Of a stretch of 64,000 nucleotides of DNA, positions 14,401 to 28,300 are shown piece by piece; positions within the stretch are counted from its first letter, which is position 1, and each line of letters opens with the position of its first letter. The DNA comes from Apostichopus japonicus (Eukaryota; Echinodermata; Holothuroidea; Aspidochirotida; Stichopodidae). The stretch spans positions 10,882,001 to 10,946,000 of the forward strand of contig NC_092575.1 in NCBI RefSeq assembly GCF_037975245.1. Direction: 5' to 3'. The position numbers and the translations under genes were made by a program. The notes beneath the pieces are model-generated. The model did no database searches. It was not told where the DNA came from and worked only from the letters and a program-made list of their open reading frames with translations.

Positions 14401-16277
14401 ATTGAAATGCCCAAAGCTATTACTTAAAGGTATTAATTAGTATAATAATATATACACTGATGATAATAGTTAATAAGCAATTTAATTAAGGTACACTGTT
14501 AGTGCCACAGTCTTATGTACATGTTTAGTAATAATGGTACTGCAAACTCAAAATGGCAAAAAAAATGGATTCTTTTTTTCATTAAAGCAAATGATTATCG
14601 CATATTAGTCAAGTTTAACAGCAGTTGGATATTAGATGATGTCTTTTATGCTTTCATTAGCTCTTGTCTGAATTTCTTCTCCTCCTGGTTCTGACGACGG
14701 ATGGTACAGAGACACACTACCGCAAAGATTATGAATAATATGCAAATTAGAGCAATTAATGCCAGCCACCATGGTTCCAAGGGGAGGGACAAGCCATCCA
14801 GGGCGTCATTCTCATTGGGAGAAAGCGTTGCTGATGTGTGAAAAATGTAAACAACTTGTTAGTAGGCACCAAAAAGGGGGCTGGGGGAGGGGGAAGGGGA
14901 GAGGGGATATGAATAAAATGCAGAGAGATGTGTTTTAAGTGGTTGTCTGCACTGATTTGGCTTTTGATGCTATTCGATAAAAGAATTCCTCACTTTGTAA
15001 ATTTGTCTGACTAGTCAACTTTTTAATTCAAACAACAAATCAAACTTTTTGACACTTTCATTTTGTGCATGATATTTCATAACGATATGAATATTGTATA
15101 TCTGAAATTTTGGATTCAAAAAGAGATGGACTGTTAATTGCTAATGTGTTCAACCAAGTTTGATTCATTCTAATCTTGTTCTAATAAAATGCAGGGTTGC
15201 TTTGGTAACATTGTGAGATATTGGCGTGAACCAAATGCAGACCGAATGACGCTATAAAGCACCAACGTCTGTTTACACTATTCGGATCGGATGTGATGAA
15301 GCGTATGATGCACTAAGCAGTAGGGTGTCAGTGTAATGCCATGCAATTTAAATACAGGTGCATTATACAGAAAATTACTGATCATTTCATATACCAAATT
15401 ATACAGGTACATTAATACAAAATATCACATTTATCTGGAATTTTTGGAATGATTTGGACAAGTCTTTACTATGCCTAACAAATGTAGCTTTTCTTTGCCT
15501 CTGTTCCCAATTCCTACATGATAACCTTTCACTACTTTCAACTTGAAGGTCAGCGGGTTAAATTAAATTTGAGGTTAAAGCATTAATCAAGAAAGAGACC
15601 CAACCAGGGTTATCAAGTCCTGCATGACAGGTGTAATGAAGGTGGCTTCAAAACAGCTAGTCTTTTCTTTGTTTGGGAGATGTAACAGGGATATTTTGAT
15701 TTTTCTCTCATCAAAAGGCCCAAGACTTGCACAAATCTAAAGATGACCTCTGAAAACATTGTTGGAGGGAATTGTTCACAGAAAACCATCTTTGTAATTA
15801 AGGTACCAATGATGGGAAGGGTTTGTTTCTGCTTATTTGTTACAATGATAAGCAGCAATTATATGAAACAAATGGCTGTTATTTTATGTTTATTATTGTT
15901 GGAGGGAATTGTTCACAGAAAACCATCTTTGTAATAGGTTAACGATGATGGGAAGGGTCTGTTTCTGCTTATTATTACAATGATAAGCAGCAATTATATG
16001 AATAAAATGGCTGTTATTTTATGTTTATTATTGTTGGAGGGAATTGTTCACAGAAACCATCTCTGTAATAAGGTAACAAAGATGGGAAGGGTTTGTTTCT
16101 CCTTATTATTACTATGATAAGCAGCAATTATATGAAACAAATGGCTGTTATTTGATGTATAGTTGGAGGGAATTGTTCACAGAAACCATCTCTGTAATTC
16201 AGGTACCAATGATGGGAAGCAGGGGCGGATCCAGGGGGGGGGCCCGGGGGGCCCGGGCCCCCCCTTTTTGAAAATCC

Positions 16278-16317
<40 letters not shown>

Positions 16318-19300
16318 GCGTTCGAGGGAAAGTGCCCCATGCGTGATCAGTGGCGTAGCTACGGGGGGCCTGAAATTGCAGACATGAGATCCATATTTTC
16401 AGGCTAGGTACATGCTGCTTAGAATACTCGGGAAGTGCCGTTTCCGGCCATCTGGGGGGTTTGTAAAGCCAAAAATTTTCTTGTACGCTCCGCGCCAACC
16501 GATGATGGGGCTCCGCTTAGATAGTCTTACGTTCAGGCGCGGCTGGACCAGTCAGACCCCCCCCCCCTGTCACAAATCCTGCATCCGCCCCTGATATGTC
16601 ATTGAATATTCCACAAAACAACTCTTTATGTCCACGAAACTGTCGAAACATGATTTTCACTACTGGTAGAGATATAAAATATTGGGAATTCTGAATTTCC
16701 TGCAAACATGCGGCTGTGCCTGTTCAATACTCACTACTGTATCGCCTTAAAAAATGATGAGTGGAAATAGTTTCTCCAGGACCGTATCGTATCGTGGGTA
16801 TCGAGTGCGTCTGATATACGAACGTACGTAGTACGTACGTCTATGATGATATGCACTGTACTGTACTGATAAAAACATAGGTGAATTTCACTCCATGGGA
16901 GTGATCACTGAGCACATTCCGGTATAAGAGTGAATTTCCACTCCATTGGAGTAAATCTTAACTCATAATAGAGTTATATTCACTCATATTAGGAGTGAGG
17001 GTTAACTCCAATAGAGTTAAATTTTACTCTTAATTTGAAGTGCGCCGAGTGATCACTCCAAATTTTCAATGGAATGAAATCCACTTATTTGTTTTTAGAG
17101 TGTTGCTAGATATATGAAGAAGAAATTTACATACCAATACATGTTATCGGTCATCGATTGGCACAAAAAGCCAGATTCTGATGACAGCTGCCTCAAGAAA
17201 CCCAATAAATGGCCTAATAAGCACCGAGCCATCAATGTGGACCATTACCGAAACATCGATGCGTGTTATAGTCTTCCACCCCCTTCCTCTAATGCTATTT
17301 AAGTCCACATGTGGGCATATCCTGCAAATCTACCGGTAGCCCACAGGGGTTTGAGTTTGGAGAAAGGCCTTGACAGCTTGAAACGACAAATGATGCCAAC
17401 TTCCCTCAAGTTAAAAGTCTTGCTGAGTTGGCAAGGCCAGTCAGCATGAAAGAGAAAAAACTTTTTTTGTATTTCTGTCACCAAAGTTGCACATCTTTTT
17501 GGTTGCTATTTTGCCTCACAGGTGCCATCTCCTGCGATCTGGGGGGTGCTGAAATCTCAAATTTTCTCTGTACGCTCCGCGCCAACCAAGGTGGCGCTCC
17601 GCTTAGATAGTAAACTCCGCCCCCTCCCCACAAGAAAGAACAGCCCCCATGGCCCCCCCCCCACTCAAAAAATCCTAGCTACGCCACTGTGCGTGTAATT
17701 TTGTGTAAAATAAATTTGCAAAAAGAGTACACCATCATTCTGATAAAGTGAAGGTGAGAGGGGCACTCTGACTGCATCAATAGTCTCCATCTGGAAGGGG
17801 GCATCCAAGATGAAATGGCCTGGAGTAGCCTGGTAAAAAGTAGTTTGCATCACCACCTACTCCCCAAAGACGTAAATCCCAGCTCATTGCTCGAAATTGC
17901 AAATATATGCCCGGCAAACCATGAATACATGATTTATTGGAAATAAATTTTACTCCAAACTTTCACGAAAAGTAGCACCAGATTGCACCGAGGACCTCCA
18001 TATTTTGTGAAATTTTCCCAAAGGGGAGGGGGGCACCCACTCCCCTTAGACCCCTCCCCCAGGACGACGATTAGGCATTTCCCATCTGGGCCCCCCCTTC
18101 GGCGAAATCCTGGATCCGCCACTGGGAAGGGTTTGTTTCTCCTTATTATTACTATGATAAGCAGCAATTATATGAAGCAGATGGCTGTTATTTGATGTTT
18201 ATTATAGTTGGAGGGAATTGTTCACAGAAACCATCTCTGTAATTCAGGTACCAATGATGGGAAGGGTTTGTTTCTCCTTATTATTACAATGATAAGCAGC
18301 ATGTATATGAAGCAGATGGCTGTTATTTTGTTTTATATTTGTGACAGATGTGAATACTTACTATCCTCACAAGTGGGGCCGCCAAACCCTTCGTCACAGT
18401 CACAGAAAAATCTGTTCACACCATTGATACACCTGCCATTGTTCTGACATGGTGCAGATAAGCATTCATCCACATCTATGGTGGTAGGAAAAATATAAAT
18501 TCCATTGATAGGATCGGTTAAGTACAAACTTAAAAAATAATGAAGTAAAAATATAATTATTTAAACTGAATAAATTAAGAGTAAAAACCATTAATATTAA
18601 GCAAATCACTGAATATTTCCAATGTACTGTTAACACAAAGTCGTTCAGTCCTATAAGTTCCATTGAGAGATCGGTCAAGTACACACACTTGGAAGCAAAA
18701 ACCACAAATTAATAAATTTATTTATTAATTATTTAAACTGAATAATTTAAGGGGTAAAAACATTGAAAATCAAGCAAATCCCTAAATGTTTCAAATGTAG
18801 ACTTAACACACAAATCTTCCAGTCCTGTTTTGTCGCAAAGACTCAAGGGAATGTCACAAACTTAGATCTTTGGCTATATTAAATGTTTGGATACGGATAC
18901 ACTTATTCCTGCAATTTAAAAACCAGAAAGCCAGCACACTTTATAGCAATTCCTTTCATCATATTTTAATATATGATTACACTTAGGCTCACCTTCGTTG
19001 CAAGTGTCTCCCGTATAGCCTTCTGTGCATCTGCAGACGAATTCGTCGTTTCTATGGACGGCACAGGTGCCGCCGTTCTGACAATAGTCAGCAGGAACGC
19101 AGACGGCTGGAGGGATGGAAGAGAATCATTTAAAGAATCAAATTAAATATCCAAAATATCATCAATATATCAAAATATTAAATATCAAAAAATATAATTA
19201 AAAATAATAAATAAAAAAAATATCAAAAAATATCAAATATACCAAAATATCATCAAAATATCATCCACAAAATGACATATTTAAATTATGCCTTTTCTGC

Positions 19301-22300
19301 TTCACTACTGTGTTATTTAATAGTTTCTTTATAAATTACCCATTTACAGACCAAAACGGCTAGAAAACAAAGAAGAGTACACACACAAATGTCATATGTT
19401 CCTTAATGAATAAAAAGGCCAGTAAAAGTCAGGAGAGATGCCTAAGATTGTTATGGTCAAATATAGAAGGAGGTTAAAATATGTATTTCAATTTGTTCAA
19501 TGATGTCCTGATGTAAATGTCACACTACATAGTAGTAGGTATGATATAATTTACCAGGGGAAACTGGAATTGAACAGGACTTTCGAGAAGCTGGTAACGA
19601 TCAGAAACTTTGCCTAGAAGGTGCTACAACTTCTTTTCAATTTTTCTAACTGAAGAAAATACATGCCTTCATTTAGGACATTTGTAACCGTCTTGATAAT
19701 AAGTGAACGGAGTTAACTATTAACATTTCTCTTTTACTTGATAATAGTTACCACCTTCTACCAAACAAATTGTTAACTAACTTTGATAAACTTATTTCAA
19801 AATAATTTCCCTCTCCACCCTACATTCATTTGATTTTATACAAATAAAATTCAATGTTTAAAAATAAAAGGGACGTATCGATCCTAGCAGGATCTTCTTC
19901 AGAGGCCTCTCTGCTTCTCCCTGTTGGTTTCTTTCTCTTTTGTGTTCACCCTGCTCATTAACCTGTCTGTATTCTGTGTGTGTATTTGTCCCTTCTGTTA
20001 CTTTAACTGGTCATGCAACCTCTGAAGAAGATCCTGTTAGGATCGAAATGTCAGGCCCTCTTACTTTTACACATTCTCTTACTCAGGCTCTTATGTGGAT
20101 AAGCAGTTTGCTAACAGTTTTGTTTTATTTTGACATAAAATTCACATTAGATATACATCATGCATAGTTGTGGAAGGAAGTGTTCTAAGAAGCCTCATGG
20201 CTTAATAACAAGCACCGTGCAGGATAGGAAAGAAAAAAAACATCACAAGGCAAATAACAGAAGGGATGAAACAATACTACCAGATGGTAAATAATACCAA
20301 CACTTCAAACAGGAGGAAAAAATACATAATACCGACACCAGTTGTTGGAATAAGTTCATCAATAAACATGTTATCCATCTTTATGCTGATGTAAAGTTAT
20401 TGTAAACTAATTATGCCTAATGCTGTATTCACAATACATCCTGTCCCTCACCAATATACTTGATTTCCACACTCTACGATACACATTCTTAACTTTGTTC
20501 AATCTTACCTGTTTCACATTGGATTCCAACTCTACCAGCAGGGCATGTACATTCAAAAGTATCGTTCACACCTACACTGCAGTTACCACCGTTCAGACAA
20601 GGGTTGCTAGTACAGGGTGTATTAGCTGTAGAGTAATAAGACATTCGAAAAAATGAGTTAAAAACTCATTTCCACACCCTGTGAAACCTCCACTCAGCAA
20701 TGACTTGTTACCAGATTGAAATAAAATGCTGCGCTTCAACCTGTTTGTCAATACTAATCAGCAGACTGTTGGGACATAACATATGCATGACCAGCCCCGT
20801 GCTACCCATCAAGCTGTTGCCATGTTCAAATATTGCACAAGGTTTAGTAAACTGCTTCAGGTTTGTCCATAACTTGACGGCTGGGTGACCGTTACTTTAT
20901 TAGCTTAAAGGGTCAAAGTATTTTATACAAAGTAAAAATAAGGTAACTCAGAAGAGTCCTTTCAAGTCTGGCCAGAACCGTCACTCACATCTGCTAGAAT
21001 TAATAAAATCTTTACCGATGCCACAGGTCTCTCCAAAAAATCCGATCTGGCAGAAACATCTGTCTTGTCGTTCGATCACACGGCAAACACCGCCGTTTTC
21101 GCAGAGGTCCTGCACACAAACCTCTGTGGGAGCAATAAAAGAAAATTCAAAATTAGCGTTGCTTCGCTCTGCAATCCGTTATAGTTTGTACCCATTCAGA
21201 CCGAGCCATGGTAATGTCTACGTATAATTGGATCTGGTGGTTACCCGGTAAAACCAATCTGTGTGCACTTTGGTAGCTAGCTATTGACCGTTTAGTCAAT
21301 GCACAAACAAAAGTTTGTGTCCCACAGATTTAACGTAAGCCATTACATTTTCACACACACTACCACTGTAACATTTTCTGCCTAAATTCAATCTATCTGG
21401 TGAGATTTTCCATGGCTGGATGAAAAAAAAAAAAATTCTGGTTTCCTGATATTATTTCCTTTTATGGTCAAGAACGGTACTACCACATTCTGACAAATTC
21501 AAATGATAAATCAAAAAAGCAAACAAAAGATAACCCAAACCCAGCCCCCTACTACCCAACGTCCTCATAATACCTAGAATGAATCTAATTTCATTTGCAG
21601 TTATTAAATATGAAAAGTAATGAGACTGTTTCGTTGCTTGATACAACCTAAATGGATAACACAATATCATCGTGAGACAGTCGCTCTTCAAACCAGTACA
21701 TTTGTTATCCAATCAGAACAACGCACGGTAAAGAGGAATAACACTATAATATCCAAGCTAGGTGGTCATATATTATTGGCCTTTCAGAATAGCAGTAAAG
21801 AGGAATAACACTATAATATCCAAGCTAGGTGGTCATAAATGATTGGCCTTTCAGAATAGCAGTAGTAAAGTGTCAGAAAGCTGTTTCTTTTGACAATTTA
21901 GAGGTGTTAACCTGTATACAGAGGACTCGCAATCGGATATTTTAATATCTAGTCTTACCCTGATAGAATCGTGCAGTTAAGCTCACATGTTTAGCCCGAA
22001 CGTTTACCACATTCCTTCTCCCTCACTCATAACAATATGCTTCATATATATGTCACAAGTTGTTCACCTTCAGGTATGTATGTTGTAAAACTGTCCATAT
22101 CAATTCTTTACAACTGTAAATAATTTTTTGTTTTTTCTAGCTTGTAATAACTGTTCAGAATATTAGCCAATAGGCTGTGGTATTACATTAAAACCTTGTC
22201 TAACACAACAATCATTAATTTGATGAGAATCGTGGCAGGGTAACTGAAAAAAAGGAATGAATTCGACAGCTGTAAGTTTGAATACCTTCGCCACAGTCAG

Positions 22301-25300
22301 CGTCACCATATCCAGGAGGGCATTGACATGTGTGTGTAAAGTCATCATTTAACACACAAGTGGCATTATTTCTACAAGGTGACTCATCGCATGGGTTCCT
22401 CTCTGTTGGTATACAAAGTAAACAAAATAATTTAAAGAAGAAACCCCTGATACTATCGATTAATTCTTCAAGTTTACTTCTTGAGTCTTTGGATACTCAT
22501 TTACTATGTTCTGCATGTCCATTAGCTTTAAAAGTTCCTGCCTTTAATATGCTACTTTCTTCCACATTGAATTAAAGGTAGTTATTATAAGTTAATTTCA
22601 CAATAATATATAAGAAATTTATTTCATTTGTGGAAAACAAATCAGTCGCGAAGTATTACTTAAAGGAGAATGCCACCAGATTGTCTCTGACTCTGTTGAG
22701 ATACACAAGAATCACTAATATTTACCGGTGGTCATGGTACTCTCGCAAACATGAACATCTTATGAAATTGTCCTAAAGATTTCAAGTAGTGCTATATTCA
22801 GGAAATAGTTTCCTGCAACCCTGGTTAGAATGATACGTAACAAGATTACAACAGGCCTAGACGATGTCAGTCATCTATCAAGAGCTTTCTCACATGTTAA
22901 ATCTCTTTAGTGGATCTGTTTAGCAGCTGACCTAAACTTTAACCAAATCAAGTTTGAATGCAAAAGAAGTCATGTTACCCTAAAATGATATTTGAACTTG
23001 TCACCATGGGATATTATGACAGGTCCTGTTTTCCAATAATTACAGTGCTCAAGCCCACGTTAAGGCCTATATTTAACAGACACGATCGAATTCTTACAAA
23101 AAACATTCTTCTGTAACGAGTTTGCCGTATTCAGAACACCTAATGTTTAATCGATGGATTCCCTTATAAAAGGACTAGCATTCCAGACCAGACATCTAAT
23201 ATAGATGTGGCCATCTTGAAGAAAATTTACAGCAAGTTGCAGTATTAAAGTTAACACTACTATATACACCTGTATTAATATATTTCAATTTGTTTGATAT
23301 TAAACAAACAGCAACAATGAGAAAAAGGGTATTGCTCCAAGTCAACCTGTAAACTTTGTCTCAAAATCATTAAAACTTAAAAAAATAATGAACTGACCGT
23401 CAAACTGACTTTGACGTCTCAGAAATGTCATACAAAATGGAGTTTTCCAGTCAAAACGGCTTTCGTTTACAAACCTTGTTCACACAACTCTCCGGTATAT
23501 CGCTCAAGACAGAAGCACTGATACTCTGTTCCGTTGACTCGACAAATGCCGCCATTTTGACAATAGCCGTCGGGGCAAACCACTGAAAGAGTCAAAAACC
23601 AGAAGCGAGGAGTCAACGACACGTACAAAAACTACAAGAAAGTTCAATAATCATCCGCAAAAAAATGTGAAATCCGACAAGAAACGATGGAAAAATTATC
23701 GAGCGTGAATTTATTGTTTTACTCTGCTATTTGACCAATTTATTTTACTGTTGTTTCATAAATGTCCAAATAAATTATACCATGCGAAAATTGAAAGCAA
23801 ATAATGAAAAAGAAAGGACGGATAAATCGTGTGCGACGTAAAAGCCTATGACATATCATGTTTGCATACAGGTGCATTTAGGAAGTACAAACATATCGCA
23901 ACCATTAAGAAGTATTAATTTACAGCTTAATATTTGAGCGTGTAAGTACATTGGACTCGTTGCATGGTGAGTGACTACAGTACCTCTACAATACAATACA
24001 ATACTTTGTGGTTTAGTACATACTTCTGGAAATGGGTTTATTAAAACTTTAAATAAAATATTTGCAGGTCCTTACTACAATTAGGATTCCATTACATGAT
24101 ATTCCACTGGATGAGGGAGGGGGGGCGGTGGAGGGTATGGGTATTGTGGTACTGCTGCTTTTCATAACCCCTTGCTCTTTAAGATGAAATGTTTTACCAT
24201 CCTTTGAATGATCAAAACATAACATCTTACACTTTGGATCTGCAGGAAACAAATTAAATTTGAAGAGCAAACAACTGAAATGAATGAAACAGCTCAGTTG
24301 TCAACATCACTAAATTTACAGTGCCCTTACCTGTTCCACAGTTAACGCCTCCATATCCTACCACACACTCGCATGTGAAGTTCTCGGTATCTTGGCGGAC
24401 ACAGGTTCCACCGTTGACACACGGGGAATTATCGCAGGGATCCCGCACTGAGTTATAAAACACAATACAAACATACATCATGAAAATGAAAACACTTACT
24501 ACAGTTTAAAACAAGAAAATAAAACAAAGAAAAACAAACATAAAACGAAATGTTTCCCCTGGGGAAACAGGTCAAAAGCTATCAACCCATCTACAGTTGG
24601 ATGGATTTCTATATTATGGAAGGGTGTTTTTAATAGCGAGGGAAGGTGAAAGATGAAAAAGTCATACCAGCTATGTCAGGATCCATGCAACTGAGTGTTG
24701 TGTGTCAGTGATTTCTTCTTTGTTTATCTAGGGCTTTAATCCTAATATTAGTTGAGTCTGAGACTTTTTACTGAGAAACTGTGGCTGTCAGGTGCCAATG
24801 TGTGTTGGTCGGGGGGGGCGGGAAAAATGAAAAACGATTTGATGGCAAACATCAACTTGTTTGATTGGCAAAGATTTGCTTACTTAAACTTCATTGTGTT
24901 CGCCGCTATTTTGATGAACTTATGAAACTGATGGATTTTTTCGGTACGTTTCCTTTGACCACTGAGTATGCATACCATCGGAGTGTGGTCACGTGAACGA
25001 GAAATGAAAGTTTTGAGAAAATGTCTATAAATGTTGACCCTTTATAACCCACTAAATGAAGCACATGTTCCTTAAAGATCAAACCTGATAAAAAAATGTA
25101 AAAAAATTGTAACAAGTTATCTTACATGCTTCACATCTCTGGCCATTGTGTGTTGTTGGACACATGCAAAAATAGTCGTTCGCACCAACGACAAAACAGG
25201 TACCGCCGTTGAGGCAGAACCCAAATGGACAGATTTCTGTAAAAGAAACATGAACGGTGTTAAACACGCCATCATGGCCACTAGCCAAGTGTGAATCCTA

Positions 25301-28300
25301 ACTTTTCACTGGGCTTAAAACAACTGAGACTTGAGCCTCATAACGCCAAGTGTGAATCCTACTTTACACTGAGTTTTAAAGTGCTGAGACTCTAAGGATG
25401 GTATCAGACTCTATGCCTAGATGACAAAAAAGTACAACCCTGGCCATCAGACATTAATAACCTGCATGCTGCTAGTTGAACAGAGTTTAGAAATAGTCCA
25501 TATTTAGACCTCATCAAATCAGATGGGTAAGTAAGGTGATAACGTTTCACAACACTCATCAATAGCTCAGGATGATGCATTAATATACTACACCCCTCTC
25601 CCACCCTCTCAAAACTTCATAACTCTTCTTTAAGCAGAGGAAAATAAAGCAAAGCCAGGCAGAAAAAAAAACAACCCCAAGAAACCCAGAACAATTACAT
25701 TTCAGTTATTACCTTCTTCCAAGAAACACTGCCAGCTTTATATCACTTATCCTCCACTTCCCTTACCCTGGCCAAGTTTAGATCAATTTTTATTTGGACA
25801 AATCGCTACATTAATACTAATCTACATAGCCTATATCAACTAATGAGTTATCTAACTTCCAAGTACCATTTCTGATATTATTGTCAATCTTGTTTTGTAA
25901 ATTTTGCTTTTCTTTCTTACTTTTTTCTGCTATTTTTTATCTTTTTCTTTAAGGTTACTAGCTTAGATAAACATTTTATGTTTATTCTAGTATCCTGTAT
26001 ATACCATTGCTACACTACTTTTTATATGTCTATGTATATAAGAATATATTAAGTGAACTAACTGAACTGAACATTGGGGTATTACATAAATTAAAGTATT
26101 CTGACAAATCGCTCCATTAATACTGATCTACATTGGGGTGTTACATAAATTCAAGTATTTTGACAAATCGCTTCATTCATACTAAACTACACTGGGGTAT
26201 GACATAAATTCAAGTATTTTGACAAATAGCTACATTAATACTAATCTACATTTGGTTGTTACATAAATTGAAGTGCCTGGTACCTGTTGCGCATCGTTCT
26301 CCTGTGAATGTTGCTGGACATGCACATGCCAGGGTCCCTTCCAAGGTTTCAGTGCATGTACCCCCATTCAAACAGTACGAAGGGGTACAGACCGGCGTGA
26401 CAACTGAATCAAAGAAAGGAAATGAAAAAAAGACAATGTAAAGGCTATAAACACAATGCACTAGAAATTACTATTACATTTTCTCATTGATGTTTACATA
26501 GAATGGCACATCAACCTAAGCAATATACATTTCCAAGAAAATAACACAGACACTTGTAAAACTATATAAGTATAAAACAGGGACTGTTCACAGAAATCCT
26601 GTCAAATAGACTTGGTTCATAAAGCAATATAGCCAAATGTGACTAACTTATAAAAGCAACACGTATTAAAGAGAAAAATGTGCTCCACACATATGTACGG
26701 CCTTAAATATCAGAGAAGATTGTCCAATATATGGCTATTGCCAATTCATTTCAATCAGTTTTCAACCATCCAATTTTCTACTCTGAGTTAACACAACACT
26801 AAGATACAACGAGAACTCATTGCTTTTTTTATGTAATGTTGCAATCCTCTTTATACTACTTTTCTATTCTACTATCTATTGTACCGGTTGTCTATTCCTG
26901 TTTTTCCAGTCAACTTTCTCCAAAGTCTCTTAGTCTTACCTCATAGTTCTATAACCCTTTCCCCCCATTTTTTTTTTTTTATTGATGACACTTTTTTCTG
27001 AACATATATATATATCTTCTTTGTGCTCTTATGTTGGCAGAAATTGAATGAACTCTAAGCTCTTTGCAAATGTCACTAATTCACTTCCAAGCAATAAGTC
27101 AAATCAATCACACAACGAGTGACTCGTTAACAGCAGCAGACCAATGCACTTACTGGTTTCACACTGTCGACCAGTGAAGATAGAGAAACACTGACACAAA
27201 AAGTCTTCCCCAAAGCCTATATTGATACAGGTTCCTCCATTGGTGCAGGGTTCAGATGCACAGGCAGTGTCTCGCTCTATATGTACAAGAAAGGGAGGAA
27301 AAAAAGGTGATCCGAGTGCTGTAAGTCAACTTTATTGAATCCCGGAGGAAATTACATATCTACAGTGAGCAATACAATGAATGATACAAAATACAAAGAA
27401 CATCGATAATACACAACAGTTACATGCAGTCTATACAAAATATGCACTAACTAGCTCCAACAGCGCAACTCAGTGGAACGGCCACCACTACCTCGTGAAG
27501 TCCTTGTTTGAACACTAATGGCAGTGTCTACAAACGAAGAGCAATGTCTATTTGTGTGTGACGTCAGCGACCTCAATCTACCGCTACGAGCAATGATGCG
27601 GCTGGTTAGATGATTATGCAATGGGTGACTGTGATCTTTCCACATGGACAGCAGCTTGTCTCGTACACAATTCTCGTAGACCGAGGCCACTGACGGCAGA
27701 CTTTTCCTAATAACTTTACCAGCACGTTTAATAACATCATCCAGAACCTTTATGCTGGTTCTTCCCGCATTACTTCCCCAGCAAGTAATACAATAGGTTC
27801 AAACACTACAGATAATGGAGTTATAGAAGATGGCAAGAAGTGTGAAGCATGGCATTTGCTATGAAAACAATTTATAGTGCTTTAATGTTAACTGATACAG
27901 GACGACAGCAGAGCCTTAAAAAATGCTAGAGAAGTCAAATGCTGGTCATGAATAATCAAATTTCAAGATGTCAACATTGTGTCATTTTACCACATTGAGA
28001 CCGTTTAGTGGCACAATCTTTGATCAGTGTCTCAGGATAACTTTGATTTAGAGGTTTACAGCTGCCAAGAATGTACATTTGGCAACATTTAGCAGTCTTT
28101 GGGGTATGGGATGTTACCTGAGCGTAGCACACAAGGATACCTGTTACTGACTAACGAAACTTGGGGGGGGGAGGGGACGGTACAAGCATAACATAATCAG
28201 AACCTTTGAAATCCACTTACTTGATTAAGAAGTAAGTTTGAAACGATCTTCAAAAAACCCCTTAAACAAAAACCTGAGTATGAACGGGTTAAACCATGCC

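Larger units (their letters stand above)
16220..18124. mobile_element. Composite inverted-repeat element inserted in the satellite
   Basis: Ends are CAGGGGCGGATCCAGG and the complement CCTGGATCCGCCACTG (15 of 16 match). The satellite word GGAAG is duplicated at both edges (16215-16219 and 18125-18129). No transposase recognised; a second element is nested inside. Confidence 0.78.
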
